From contig NZ_GL732463.1 of the NCBI RefSeq assembly GCF_000187585.1, positions 946,038-1,010,037 of the forward strand: a stretch of 64,000 bases of DNA. Direction: 5' to 3'. The DNA is from Streptococcus peroris ATCC 700780. Lineage in GTDB: Bacteria > Bacillota > Bacilli > Lactobacillales > Streptococcaceae. The translations under genes were made by a program, and so were the position numbers. The notes below the pieces were generated by a model. That model was not told where the DNA came from and made no database searches. It saw nothing but the letters and a program-made list of their open reading frames with translations. This document shows, in pieces, positions 1-7,245 of this stretch; within the stretch, counting starts at the first letter, position 1, and each line of letters starts with the position of its first letter.

Positions 1-389
1 AATTCCATTTTTTCGTCTAATTTTTTCAAGAATTCACGAACTGAAATTTTTTCATCATCTTCTTTCCCAGCATTCATAGCTGCACGAAGAAATTCCGCAT
101 TGGTAATCCCAGGGATTTCTGATGGATATTGCATGGCAAGAAAAAGCCCCATGCGCGCACGTTCGTCTACTTCTAATTCCAAAATATTGACACCATCAAA
201 TAGGATTTCACCCTCAGTGACTTCATAGTTTGGATTTCCCATAATCGCTGCAGAAAGTGTTGACTTACCCGTTCCGTTTGGCCCCATAATCGCAGCAATT
301 TCTCCAGTTTTAAGAGTTAAATTAACCCCTTTTAAAATTTCCTTATCTTCAATCGCAACATGAAGATTTCTGATTTCTAATACTGACAT
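1..389 (-). CDS. sufC: SufC, Fe-S cluster assembly ATPase (5' part only)
   Basis: The first 129 codons of an ABC-type ATPase are present; the rest lies beyond the window edge. The N-terminus reads MSVLEIRNLHVAIEDKEILK and is followed by a Walker A motif GPNGTGKS and the SufC-typical stretch GLFLAMQYPSEIPG. SufC is the cytoplasmic ATPase of the SufBCD scaffold that builds iron-sulfur clusters; it is not a transporter. The ATG at 387-389 has a GAAAGGAA ribosome site upstream. The rest of the suf operon would lie to the left. Identification is by family sequence and is firm despite the truncation. Confidence 0.95.
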   Translation of the reverse strand, partial: MSVLEIRNLHVAIEDKEILKGVNLTLKTGEIAAIMGPNGTGKSTLSAAIMGNPNYEVTEGEILFDGVNILELEVDERARMGLFLAMQYPSEIPGITNAEFLRAAMNAGKEDDEKISVREFLKKLDEKME

Positions 390-499
390 GATAATTCCTT
401 TCTTTTCAATCTTTTTTACTGTTTTTACTTAAAACTAAATCTTTTTAAAGTCCTAGGAAAACACAGTAAAATGTCAATAAATATACTTTATTAGTATAA

Positions 500-523
500 C
501 AAAAAAAAGCCTAAAAGGCTTTG
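500..523 (-). terminator. Intrinsic terminator after the 64-aa protein gene
   Basis: Read on the minus strand, AAAGCC-TTTTA-GGCTTT is followed by an eight-T tract. It lies between the small membrane protein gene (ends 544) and sufC, separating the dnaX group from the suf operon. Confidence 0.8.
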
Positions 524-543
524 ATTTTGTCTAAAAACTAGTG

Positions 544-738
544 TTACTCTTTTCTCTGAAAATGTTCATCTATAGCGCTCACAATTTTACCCATGATATA
601 AGAGACACGAAAATTTCGGAGAATGAGAATTGCCCAGAGAAGAGCCATTAAATACTGTCCATTCATCATTGACTCATTAAAAAAGTAAGTTTCAGCAGCT
701 GTAAATAGAGCCATGATAATAAATTGTTGTCTGTTCAT
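544..738 (-). CDS. Small membrane protein, DUF3272-like
   Basis: A 64-residue protein with one or two hydrophobic segments (about residues 6-18 and 28-42) and a charged tail ending HFQRKE. I recall a streptococcal family of this size and position, DUF3272, next to dnaX; the assignment is from memory and no function is known. It starts 22 nt after the dnaX stop and a terminator follows, so it is probably the last gene of the msrC-dnaX transcript. The ribosome site is weak, which fits translation as part of that transcript. Confidence 0.7.
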   Translation of the reverse strand: MNRQQFIIMALFTAAETYFFNESMMNGQYLMALLWAILILRNFRVSYIMGKIVSAIDEHFQRKE

Positions 739-760
739 CGTCTTTTACCAAAAATTCCTT

Positions 761-2425
761 TTAGTCTTCTTCAATGATTACTTTATCCTCTAAAAATTCA
801 AAACCTTGAGGTAGTATAGATTCATCGGTCGCTTCCTGAACTACCTGTTCTGGAGAAGATTTAACCTTTGCTGAGAAGTCTGCTCGAACTTCTTTCCACT
901 CTTCCATTGAGATTGCAAGAATCTCTGGAGAAAATCCAGCGGCTTTACTGAGAATATTTCCGAACACAGTATTCAGATTGTCTCGTTTCATAGTTTGACC
1001 AGCGTTAAAGTTAGATTCAAAAGCCAAAATCGCATGGTGTTCATTTGCTGCAACAGGTTGAGAACCAGCTAAAAGTGCCTTATCTGGTCCTGATAAGCTT
1101 TCGATGACTTCTCCCCAAGCATTTTGAAGTCGAATTAAGTTTTGACGGGCTAAGTCTGGATTTTCTATCGCTTCTTGCAAAATAGACTGAACCTTGTTTC
1201 GGTCTACACGATAGATTGACTTACTGTTAGACGGACGACTTGGTGTAGAAACAGTTTGCTTGGGATTAGAACCAACATTAGCAAGAGCTTGTTTCAATCG
1301 TGCAACTTCTTCTCGAAGAGAAGACAATTCCTCAGCCACTTCACCTGAAAGTTCTGGTTGGGAATCAATTTCTGCTAAACGAATAGTCATCATTTCGGCA
1401 TAAATTTTAGGTTGTAGGCTAGCCTTAATATCAGCTAGACTTTTAGTAGCAAGGCTAATCATCTCAAACAAGACATCTTGTGGAAGTTCTAAGTTACCCT
1501 TGAATACATCACTATGATGCGAATTTTCTCCACCTGCTTGAACAATTAAGATATCACGCAAATATTGTAGTAAATCGACTACAAATCGTGTCATGCTTTT
1601 TCCATTCTCAAAAATCAGGTCCAGATTTTCCAAAGCACCTGTTACATCCTTTTGGACTAAAGCTGCTACATAATTATCCAAAGCACTTAAACTAATGGTT
1701 CCAGTGATTTCTTCTGAGACTGCAGTTGTCAATGTTGCTTCTTGGGTTAAGCTTAATGCCTGGTCTAGAATTGACAAGGCATCCCGCATACCACCTTCAG
1801 CTCGACGAGCAATAATTTCAACAGCTTCAGTCTCGTAATCAATCCCTTCCTTTTCTAAAATATAGAAGATGTGATCTCGAATATCCTGAGTTTTAATGGA
1901 CTTAAACTCAAAACGTTGAACACGAGATAAAATCGTTGCAGGAATTTTATGAAGTTCTGTTGTTGCCAGAATAAAAACAACATTTGGAGTTGGTTCTTCC
2001 AGTGTTTTCAAAAGGGCATTAAAGGCACCTGTCGAAAGCATATGAACCTCATCAATGATATAAACCTTATACTGAGCTATACTTGGAGCATACGTTGATT
2101 TATCACGAATATCACGAATTTCATCAACCCCATTATTAGAAGCAGCATCCATTTCGATAACGTCTTCTAAACTTCCATCCGTAACAGCTTGGCAGATATA
2201 ACAGTTATTACAAGGTTCTCCCCCTACTTGATTAGGGCAGTTCATCGCCTTAGCAAAAATCTTAGCCACACTGGTCTTACCAGTTCCACGAGGCCCTGAA
2301 AATAGGTAGGCGTGACTAATTTTATCTTGTTCCACAGCTTGTTTAAGCGTTCGAGCAATAACTTCCTGGCCCACTAGTTGTGAAAAATTTTGACTTCTAT
2401 ACTTTCGATAAAGCGCCTGATACAT
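761..2425 (-). CDS. dnaX: DNA polymerase III subunits gamma/tau
   Basis: Clamp-loader ATPase of the replicase, 554 aa. Walker A GPRGTGKT is at residues 44-51, the zinc cysteines are C63, C72, C75 and C78, Walker B DEVH is at 125-128, and the SRV sensor region is near 167. After about residue 370 comes the variable tau-like tail with a short coiled segment, then a polymerase/helicase-binding region to the end. The start codon shares one base with the stop of the preceding msrC (TAATG), so translation is probably coupled. I see no clear A-rich slippage site like the one that makes gamma in E. coli, so one full-length product is likely. Confidence 0.97.
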   Translation of the reverse strand: MYQALYRKYRSQNFSQLVGQEVIARTLKQAVEQDKISHAYLFSGPRGTGKTSVAKIFAKAMNCPNQVGGEPCNNCYICQAVTDGSLEDVIEMDAASNNGVDEIRDIRDKSTYAPSIAQYKVYIIDEVHMLSTGAFNALLKTLEEPTPNVVFILATTELHKIPATILSRVQRFEFKSIKTQDIRDHIFYILEKEGIDYETEAVEIIARRAEGGMRDALSILDQALSLTQEATLTTAVSEEITGTISLSALDNYVAALVQKDVTGALENLDLIFENGKSMTRFVVDLLQYLRDILIVQAGGENSHHSDVFKGNLELPQDVLFEMISLATKSLADIKASLQPKIYAEMMTIRLAEIDSQPELSGEVAEELSSLREEVARLKQALANVGSNPKQTVSTPSRPSNSKSIYRVDRNKVQSILQEAIENPDLARQNLIRLQNAWGEVIESLSGPDKALLAGSQPVAANEHHAILAFESNFNAGQTMKRDNLNTVFGNILSKAAGFSPEILAISMEEWKEVRADFSAKVKSSPEQVVQEATDESILPQGFEFLEDKVIIEED

Positions 2426-2922
2426 TATGCTTTCTCCTCAAACATTGAAAATACCCATTCTGTCTTTTCTAACAAGATGGTAACAAACTCTTCTAAATAT
2501 CGTTGATCGATGTAATCATAATCATCTACATGAGATGAATCTAAGTCAAATACTCCCAGAAGCTGTCCATCTTTTACCATTGGAAGAACAATCTCACTAC
2601 GAGCACTACTATCACAAGAAATATAGTTTGGATAGGTTTTTACATCACCAACAATAACCGTTTGACGGCTTGCTGCAGACTCTCCACAAACCCCTTTCCC
2701 AAGAGCGATTCTTACACATGAGACTCCACCCTGAAAAGGGCCTAAAATAAGCTCATTTCCGTCATATAAATAGAAACCTGCAAAAACAGTATGCGGAAAG
2801 TTCATTTTTAAGAGAGCACTGGCATTTGATAGATTAGCCAACACATTGGTCTCACCTTCTAAAAGACTAGAGAGTTGTTCATTTACAATTTGATAAATTG
2901 ATTCTTTTTCGGAATGTAACAT
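2425..2922 (-). CDS. msrC: Free methionine-(R)-sulfoxide reductase (GAF fold)
   Basis: A 165-aa single GAF domain protein. It carries the fRMsr signature [30 protein letters not shown], with the three redox cysteines at C69, C79 and C103, so it should reduce free methionine-R-sulfoxide in the cytoplasm using thioredoxin-type reductant rather than being a cyclic-nucleotide sensor. Coupled by a one-base overlap to dnaX downstream. It has no Shine-Dalgarno sequence: a TGATATAAT extended -10 ends six bases before the ATG, predicting a leaderless transcript. The gene is separated from rpsA by a terminator, so this promoter should drive msrC, dnaX and the small membrane protein gene. Confidence 0.9.
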   Translation of the reverse strand: MLHSEKESIYQIVNEQLSSLLEGETNVLANLSNASALLKMNFPHTVFAGFYLYDGNELILGPFQGGVSCVRIALGKGVCGESAASRQTVIVGDVKTYPNYISCDSSARSEIVLPMVKDGQLLGVFDLDSSHVDDYDYIDQRYLEEFVTILLEKTEWVFSMFEEKA

Positions 2923-2928
2923 AAATCC

Positions 2929-2937
2929 ATTATATCA
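2929..2937 (-). promoter_or_regulatory. Extended -10 promoter placing +1 at the msrC start codon
   Basis: On the minus strand TGATATAAT occupies 2937-2929. Six bases (2928-2923) separate it from the ATG at 2922, so the expected transcription start is the A of the start codon. No AGGAGG-like sequence is available between promoter and start. Confidence 0.75.
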
Positions 2938-2950
2938 AAAAAAACTAGTT

Positions 2951-2989
2951 GAAAAAAGAAAAATCCCTTGTTTTAACAACAAAGGATTT
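2951..2989 (-). terminator. Intrinsic terminator of rpsA
   Basis: On the minus strand an AAATCCTTTGTT / AACAAGGGATTT stem with a five-base loop is followed by a T-rich run. It sits 19 nt after the rpsA stop and just upstream of the msrC promoter. Confidence 0.85.
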
Positions 2990-3007
2990 GTAATTAAATC
3001 TGATTGA

Positions 3008-4210
3008 TTAAAGTTCGATGTCTCCGAACAAGTCAGCCATTGAGAATCCTGTTTGAGTTTCAGGAAGTTCAAAGTCACGTTTTTCTTGACGTTTTGGACG
3101 ACGTGGACGTGGAGCACGTTTTTCTTCGTTTTGTCCTTCTTCTTGAGCTGGACGTTCTTCAAGAGCTTTGATAGAAAGTGATACACGTTCTGCATCAGCA
3201 TTAACATCAAGAACTTTAACAGTAACTTCTTGACCAACTGTAAGAGCTTCTTTTGGATTTTCAATACGTTTGTGTGAAATTTGTGATACGTGAACAAGTC
3301 CATCGATACCTGGCAATACCTCAACAAATGCACCGAAGTCAGTCAAACGTTTAACTGTACCTTCTACAACGTCACCTTTAGCCAATTTTTGCTCAACGCC
3401 ATCCCATGGTCCAGGTGTTGTTGCTTTAAGTGAAAGTGATACACGTCCTTCTTCTTCGTTAAGATCAAGGATTTTCACTTCAACTTCTTCACCAACAGTT
3501 ACAACTGATTTTGGTGAAACGTTACGTTCGTGAGACAATTCAGTCAAGTGAACCAATCCATCAACACCACCAAGGTCGATGAAAGCACCGAAGCTTGTGA
3601 TACGTGCAACTTTACCAGTTACAACATCACCAACAGCCAATTTACCGAAAACTTCTGCACGAGCTGCTGCAGTAGCTGCTTCTACAACTTCACGACGTGA
3701 AAGGATGAAGCGGTTTTCTTTAGGGTCAACTTCTTTGATTTTAGCTTCAAATTCTTGACCTACAAAACGCTCAGTGTTACGTACGAAACGAGTATCCAAC
3801 ATTGAAGCTGGAATAAATCCACGCAAACCTTCAAATTCTACTGAAAGTCCACCTTTAACAGCGCGAGTTCCTTTAACTGTAACAACTTCTTCTTCGCGTC
3901 CTACAAGTTTGTCCCATGCTTTGCGAGCTTCAAGGCGTTTTTTAGATACAAGGTATGTTACTGTATCAGTATCTTTACCAACTACTTGACGAAGTACAAG
4001 AACATCAAATACTTCACCTACTTTTACAAAGTCATTGATATCTGCATCGCGATCATTTGTCAATTCGCGAAGAGTCAAGACACCTTCAACACCAGTTCCT
4101 GAGATTGCAACGTTAGCTTGATTAGCATCAACTGTCAATACTTCGGCACTAACAACATCACCAGGTTCAACTTGGCTAACGCTATTTAGCAAATCTTCAA
4201 ATTCATTCAT
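3008..4210 (-). CDS. rpsA: 30S ribosomal protein S1 (four S1-domain form)
   Basis: A 400-aa RNA-binding protein with four S1/OB repeats at roughly residues 15-90, 105-170, 190-260 and 275-345; repeats 3 and 4 carry the conserved GAFIDLGGVDGLVH and GAFVEVLPGIDGLVH strands. The C-terminal tail from about 350 is basic and Arg/Glu-rich. This is the shorter S1 of low-GC Gram-positives, lacking the two N-terminal ribosome-anchoring repeats of E. coli S1, so its ribosome association may be looser. The ATG has GGAGG eight to twelve bases upstream. A long 5' leader and its own terminator suggest a single-gene transcript. Confidence 0.95.
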   Translation of the reverse strand: MNEFEDLLNSVSQVEPGDVVSAEVLTVDANQANVAISGTGVEGVLTLRELTNDRDADINDFVKVGEVFDVLVLRQVVGKDTDTVTYLVSKKRLEARKAWDKLVGREEEVVTVKGTRAVKGGLSVEFEGLRGFIPASMLDTRFVRNTERFVGQEFEAKIKEVDPKENRFILSRREVVEAATAAARAEVFGKLAVGDVVTGKVARITSFGAFIDLGGVDGLVHLTELSHERNVSPKSVVTVGEEVEVKILDLNEEEGRVSLSLKATTPGPWDGVEQKLAKGDVVEGTVKRLTDFGAFVEVLPGIDGLVHVSQISHKRIENPKEALTVGQEVTVKVLDVNADAERVSLSIKALEERPAQEEGQNEEKRAPRPRRPKRQEKRDFELPETQTGFSMADLFGDIEL

Positions 4211-4314
4211 CTAAAAAATCCTCCAACAATCAAGTTTTTTTAACTTGACATACTTATAATTTTTTTCCTAAGCACCCGCAACGACATGATAATCCCGAAC
4301 GTCCTTCAATTATA
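4211..4314 (-). promoter_or_regulatory. rpsA promoter and 5' leader with stem-loop
   Basis: A TATAAT -10 on the minus strand occupies 4314-4309, giving a start near 4302 and a leader of about 90 nt. The leader begins with an unusually GC-rich patch (4270-4305) and contains a TCAAGTT/AACTTGA hairpin (4230-4248) directly upstream of the GGAGG ribosome site (4221-4225). No -35 is convincing. Control of S1 synthesis through the leader is an inference. Confidence 0.5.
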
Positions 4315-4368
4315 AAAATAAAATACCCTAAGATATTTTCTTTTTATCTTGAATTTATTACCTAGAAA

Positions 4369-4440
4369 CTGGGGTAGCTGGATTCGAACCAACGCATGAG
4401 GGAGTCAAAGTCCCTTGCCTTACCGCTTGGCTATACCCCA
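4369..4440 (-). tRNA. tRNA-Gln (anticodon UUG)
   Basis: The minus strand folds as a cloverleaf: acceptor TGGGGTA/TACCCCA with discriminator G at 4369, D arm, anticodon stem AGGGA/TCCCT with loop CTTTGAC containing TTG, and T arm with GGTTCGAATCC. The CCA end is not encoded. Confidence 0.95.
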
Positions 4441-4449
4441 TTAATGAGA

Positions 4450-4530
4450 TGGAGAGAGAGGGATTCGAACCCCCGAACCCGAAGGAGCGGATTTACAGTC
4501 CGCCGCGTTTAGCCTCTTCGCTATCTCTCC
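4450..4530 (-). tRNA. tRNA-Tyr (anticodon GUA)
   Basis: The minus strand has acceptor GGAGAGA/TCTCTCC, discriminator A at 4450, anticodon loop CTGTAAA with GTA, a long variable arm (CTCCTTCGGGTTCGG region) as expected for Tyr, and a T arm with GGTTCGAATCC. No CCA is encoded. It is 9 nt upstream of tRNA-Gln and they are probably co-transcribed. Confidence 0.95.
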
Positions 4531-4547
4531 GATAATGAACAAAGTCT

Positions 4548-4556
4548 ATTATATCA
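4548..4556 (-). promoter_or_regulatory. Promoter of the tRNA-Tyr/tRNA-Gln pair
   Basis: TGATATAAT (extended -10; hexamer 4553-4548) lies 18 bases before the tRNA-Tyr 5' end, with a weak TTGTTT -35 seventeen bases upstream. Confidence 0.65.
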
Positions 4557-4579
4557 TGAAAATTTTCAAAAAACAAGCA

Positions 4580-4810
4580 TTATTTTGCCAAATTATAGTT
4601 CTCAATCAAGATTTCCACAGCTTTTTCTAAATCTTTATAAAAACTTTCGACATTTCCATTTTTTACAATTGCAAATTGATTATCTAGTTCGACAATTTCA
4701 CCGATTAGCTTCTTCCCAATTGTTAACGTGTAACCATCGTAGTTGTCTTTTCCGACAGCTATTTTAGCATCCGATAACTGAATCTCTATTTTTTTATCTT
4801 TTTTGCTCAT
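4580..4810 (-). CDS. DUF2969 family protein
   Basis: A 76-aa soluble protein, KKDKKIEIQLSD at the N-terminus and ILIENYNLAK at the C-terminus, matching my recollection of the DUF2969 family of lactic acid bacteria. Mixed beta-strand pattern with a C-terminal helix; no membrane segment, cysteine pair or catalytic motif is visible. Start ATG has GAGG four bases upstream. It lies alone between the pcp terminator and the tRNA promoter. Function unknown. Confidence 0.75.
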   Translation of the reverse strand: MSKKDKKIEIQLSDAKIAVGKDNYDGYTLTIGKKLIGEIVELDNQFAIVKNGNVESFYKDLEKAVEILIENYNLAK

Positions 4811-4863
4811 ACCATACCTCTTTTCACTTTCTCTATTTTACAAGAATTTCCCTAATCTAGCAA

Positions 4864-4905
4864 GAAAAAAACTCTCTACCAAGCCAATCTTGATAAAGAG
4901 TTTTC
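4864..4905 (-). terminator. Terminator after pcp
   Basis: On the minus strand an interrupted stem, AAACTCTTTATCAAG pairing with CTTGGTAGAGAGTTT around a short loop, is followed by seven T. It ends the DUF969-DUF979-pcp group. Confidence 0.8.
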
Positions 4906-4943
4906 TGGATCATATGTGGGATTTTATCCTGAAATTTGAATGA

Positions 4944-5588
4944 TTAGTGAGTCGTTCCACCTATTAATTTCAAGTCTTTATCTTTGTAATCCACGATAGC
5001 GCCAATCGCAGCTTCGATACCCCTGATAATGTCTGTAAGGTTCATAGATGCTGTATTGGGTTTATTTATCACTTGTTCTGTCATATAGGGAATATGCATA
5101 AAGCCTGCTCTCATGTTTGGAAACTTTTTATCCGCTAAATAGAGTGCCTGATACATCAAATGGTTGCAAACAAAGGTCCCTGCTGTATTAGATACTGTGG
5201 CAGGTAGGCCTTCCTCTTTTATGGCCTGCACCATTGCTTTGATAGGTAATTGGCTAAAGTAGGCTGCTGCTCCATCTGTACGAATCGGCGTATCAATTGG
5301 TTGATTTCCCTCATTATCAGGTATGCGAGCATCATCTTGATTGATGGCAACTCGCTCAGGAGTTAAACTCGCTCTTCCACCTGCCTGACCAATACAAAGC
5401 ACCACATCTGGTTGATATCGTTTGATTTCTGATTCTAAAACCTCTGACGATTTATGAAAGACTGTTGGAATCTCTGCCCAACGAAGTTCTGCACCTTGAA
5501 TTTCAGATGGTAATAATTTAACAGCTTCCAGAGCTGGATTGACCTTTTCACCACCAAAAGGATCAAAACCTGTAACTAATATTTTCAT
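4944..5588 (-). CDS. pcp: Pyroglutamyl peptidase I (pyrrolidone-carboxylate peptidase)
   Basis: A 214-aa cytoplasmic cysteine peptidase of family C15 that removes N-terminal pyroglutamate from peptides. It begins [14 protein letters not shown], and the catalytic triad is visible: E78 in TPERVAIN, C141 in [10 protein letters not shown] and H165 in AGFMHIP. Length is typical. It follows DUF979 by 13 nt and has an AAAGGAAA ribosome site. Its place after a two-gene permease and near an orphan peptide-binding lipoprotein suggests a peptide/5-oxoproline handling unit (inference). Confidence 0.95.
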   Translation of the reverse strand: MKILVTGFDPFGGEKVNPALEAVKLLPSEIQGAELRWAEIPTVFHKSSEVLESEIKRYQPDVVLCIGQAGGRASLTPERVAINQDDARIPDNEGNQPIDTPIRTDGAAAYFSQLPIKAMVQAIKEEGLPATVSNTAGTFVCNHLMYQALYLADKKFPNMRAGFMHIPYMTEQVINKPNTASMNLTDIIRGIEAAIGAIVDYKDKDLKLIGGTTH

Positions 5589-5601
5589 TTTATTTCCTTT
5601 A

Positions 5602-6525
5602 CTAAAATGCCAAAAAGTACATCAGAAATACATGTAGGATAATCATGACAATAGCAACTCCCACTTGTGCTTTAATCACACCATTTGGATTTTTCATATC
5701 CAAAAGGGCTACCGGTAAGGTATTAAAATTCGCTGCCATAGGTGTCAACAAGGTTCCACAACAACCCGCTGTCATTGCTAGAGCAGAAGCTATAATAGGA
5801 TTAGCTCCTAAAGAAAAAACAAAGGGAACACCAACTCCAGCGGTAATAACTGTAAAAGCTGCAAACGCATTCCCCATTATCATGGAGAATAGAACCATTC
5901 CAAGAACATAAGCCAAAACTCCCATAAAGCGACCACCTGAAGGAACAAAATCGCTAATCAGATGAGAAATTAAATCTCCGACACCTGCAACCGTAAAAAT
6001 TGCCCCCAAGGCTCCCAACAATTGAGGAACAATCCCACTAGTTGAGACTTGCTGAACCATGCGATTATTTTCAGATAGTAAACTTTTGGGATGACTCTTG
6101 GTAATCAACAAAAGAGAGATGGTTGCTAATAAAGTTGCGAGGCTGATAGAAATCTTACTAAACTCAGGAATCACTTTAGCTAATACTAGCGCAATCAAAG
6201 CCATTAGCATTACTGGAATAAAAATTTTATTCTTCAATCTTTTGGCTTCAATGTTTGCCTTAACTTCATCCACAGTGGGTAAGCTTCCGATACGAACCTG
6301 TTTAAAAAGTGTAAGTAGAGCTAATATCACTACGATAGCACCAATATAGAGAGATGGTAGATAAGAACCACCAATAAAACTGATGCCCAACAAAGTCCAA
6401 AATCCAGCTGTTCCAAATCGAACTGGGTTCGTTTTGTCTTTACAGCTACAATAGGCTGTATGAAGGAATTGACAACCAATCACAATATAGGTCCACTCTA
6501 AAATCTGGTTTGCTATATCTGTCAT
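5602..6525 (-). CDS. DUF979 membrane protein, half of a split permease
   Basis: A 307-aa integral membrane protein with about eight or nine hydrophobic segments and a re-entrant-looking Gly/Ala-rich stretch near the C-terminus ([20 protein letters not shown]). I recall DUF979 being almost always encoded beside DUF969, as here, and resembling ion-transporter-superfamily permeases. Its ATG overlaps the DUF969 stop by four bases (ATGA), so the two are translationally coupled and probably form one complex. The linked pcp suggests the substrate may be 5-oxoproline or a pyroglutamyl compound; this is inference only. Confidence 0.8.
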   Translation of the reverse strand: MTDIANQILEWTYIVIGCQFLHTAYCSCKDKTNPVRFGTAGFWTLLGISFIGGSYLPSLYIGAIVVILALLTLFKQVRIGSLPTVDEVKANIEAKRLKNKIFIPVMLMALIALVLAKVIPEFSKISISLATLLATISLLLITKSHPKSLLSENNRMVQQVSTSGIVPQLLGALGAIFTVAGVGDLISHLISDFVPSGGRFMGVLAYVLGMVLFSMIMGNAFAAFTVITAGVGVPFVFSLGANPIIASALAMTAGCCGTLLTPMAANFNTLPVALLDMKNPNGVIKAQVGVAIVMIILHVFLMYFLAF

Positions 6526-7211
6526 TTTTGTGTCCTTTTTCTAACCTTTTTTGCTAACAGTTTTCTATCAAATAGATAATTGTAAATCCCAACCACAAGA
6601 AGGGCAATTCCTGCAACTATAAGAGAGGCTGAAGCAATTCCTGCATAATTGCTTTCGTAACCTAATTGGTCCAGTGTGCCCCCTATTAAGAGGACACCAC
6701 CCGCACCAACGAAAGTGTTTTGAGCAAAGAAGTTTGCAAAATTATCATTTGCTGCAGCACGAGCTTTTATAGCTTCTTCTTCACTTTCAGTTAATTTTCG
6801 ACCTAATTGTGATTCTGCAGCTGCCTTTCCCATGGGATGAACCAAGGGTCTTACAAATTGGGGCTGTCCTCCAAGACGAATAGCAAAGAAGCTATCTAGC
6901 TCTCGAATAAAGAAATAAACTGTATAAAAGCTTCCTACGGTTAATCCTTTAATCTTTTGAATCAAGTCAATCGAGCGTTTCTTGAGACCAAAAGTTTCAG
7001 ATAAACCAACCAGTGGCAAGGTCACCATAAAAATCGTCAGAACACGTTGATTGCTAAATTCTCTTCCTAAAATTTCTAAGAATTCAGCAAGTGAAACTCC
7101 AGAAACTAGAGCTGTAACTAAACTAGCTAAGACTACCGTTGCAATGGTATCCAGTTTATAGATAAAACCAACCACAATGATAACGATTCCTATTAGTTTA
7201 ATCCATTCCAT
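6522..7211 (-). CDS. DUF969 membrane protein, half of a split permease
   Basis: A 229-aa integral membrane protein with about five or six hydrophobic segments, including the N-terminal MEWIKLIGIVIIVVGFIYKL and the C-terminal LIVAGIALLVVGIYNYLF. The central stretch FIRELDSFFAIRLGGQPQFVRPLV and FAQNTFVGAGGVLLI look like conserved loop/re-entrant regions. It has a good AAAGGGG ribosome site and heads the group DUF969-DUF979-pcp. Substrate unknown; the partner gene and pcp linkage are the only clues. Confidence 0.8.
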   Translation of the reverse strand: MEWIKLIGIVIIVVGFIYKLDTIATVVLASLVTALVSGVSLAEFLEILGREFSNQRVLTIFMVTLPLVGLSETFGLKKRSIDLIQKIKGLTVGSFYTVYFFIRELDSFFAIRLGGQPQFVRPLVHPMGKAAAESQLGRKLTESEEEAIKARAAANDNFANFFAQNTFVGAGGVLLIGGTLDQLGYESNYAGIASASLIVAGIALLVVGIYNYLFDRKLLAKKVRKRTQK

Positions 7212-7245
7212 ATAGTCCCCTTTATACCAAAGATACTACCCTGTT

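Noticed and set aside
2935..3333. A 132-codon minus-strand open frame overlapping the end of rpsA
   Set aside because: It is a Lys/Leu-rich frame produced by the repetitive rpsA 3' end in another frame and crosses the rpsA terminator; no start signal.
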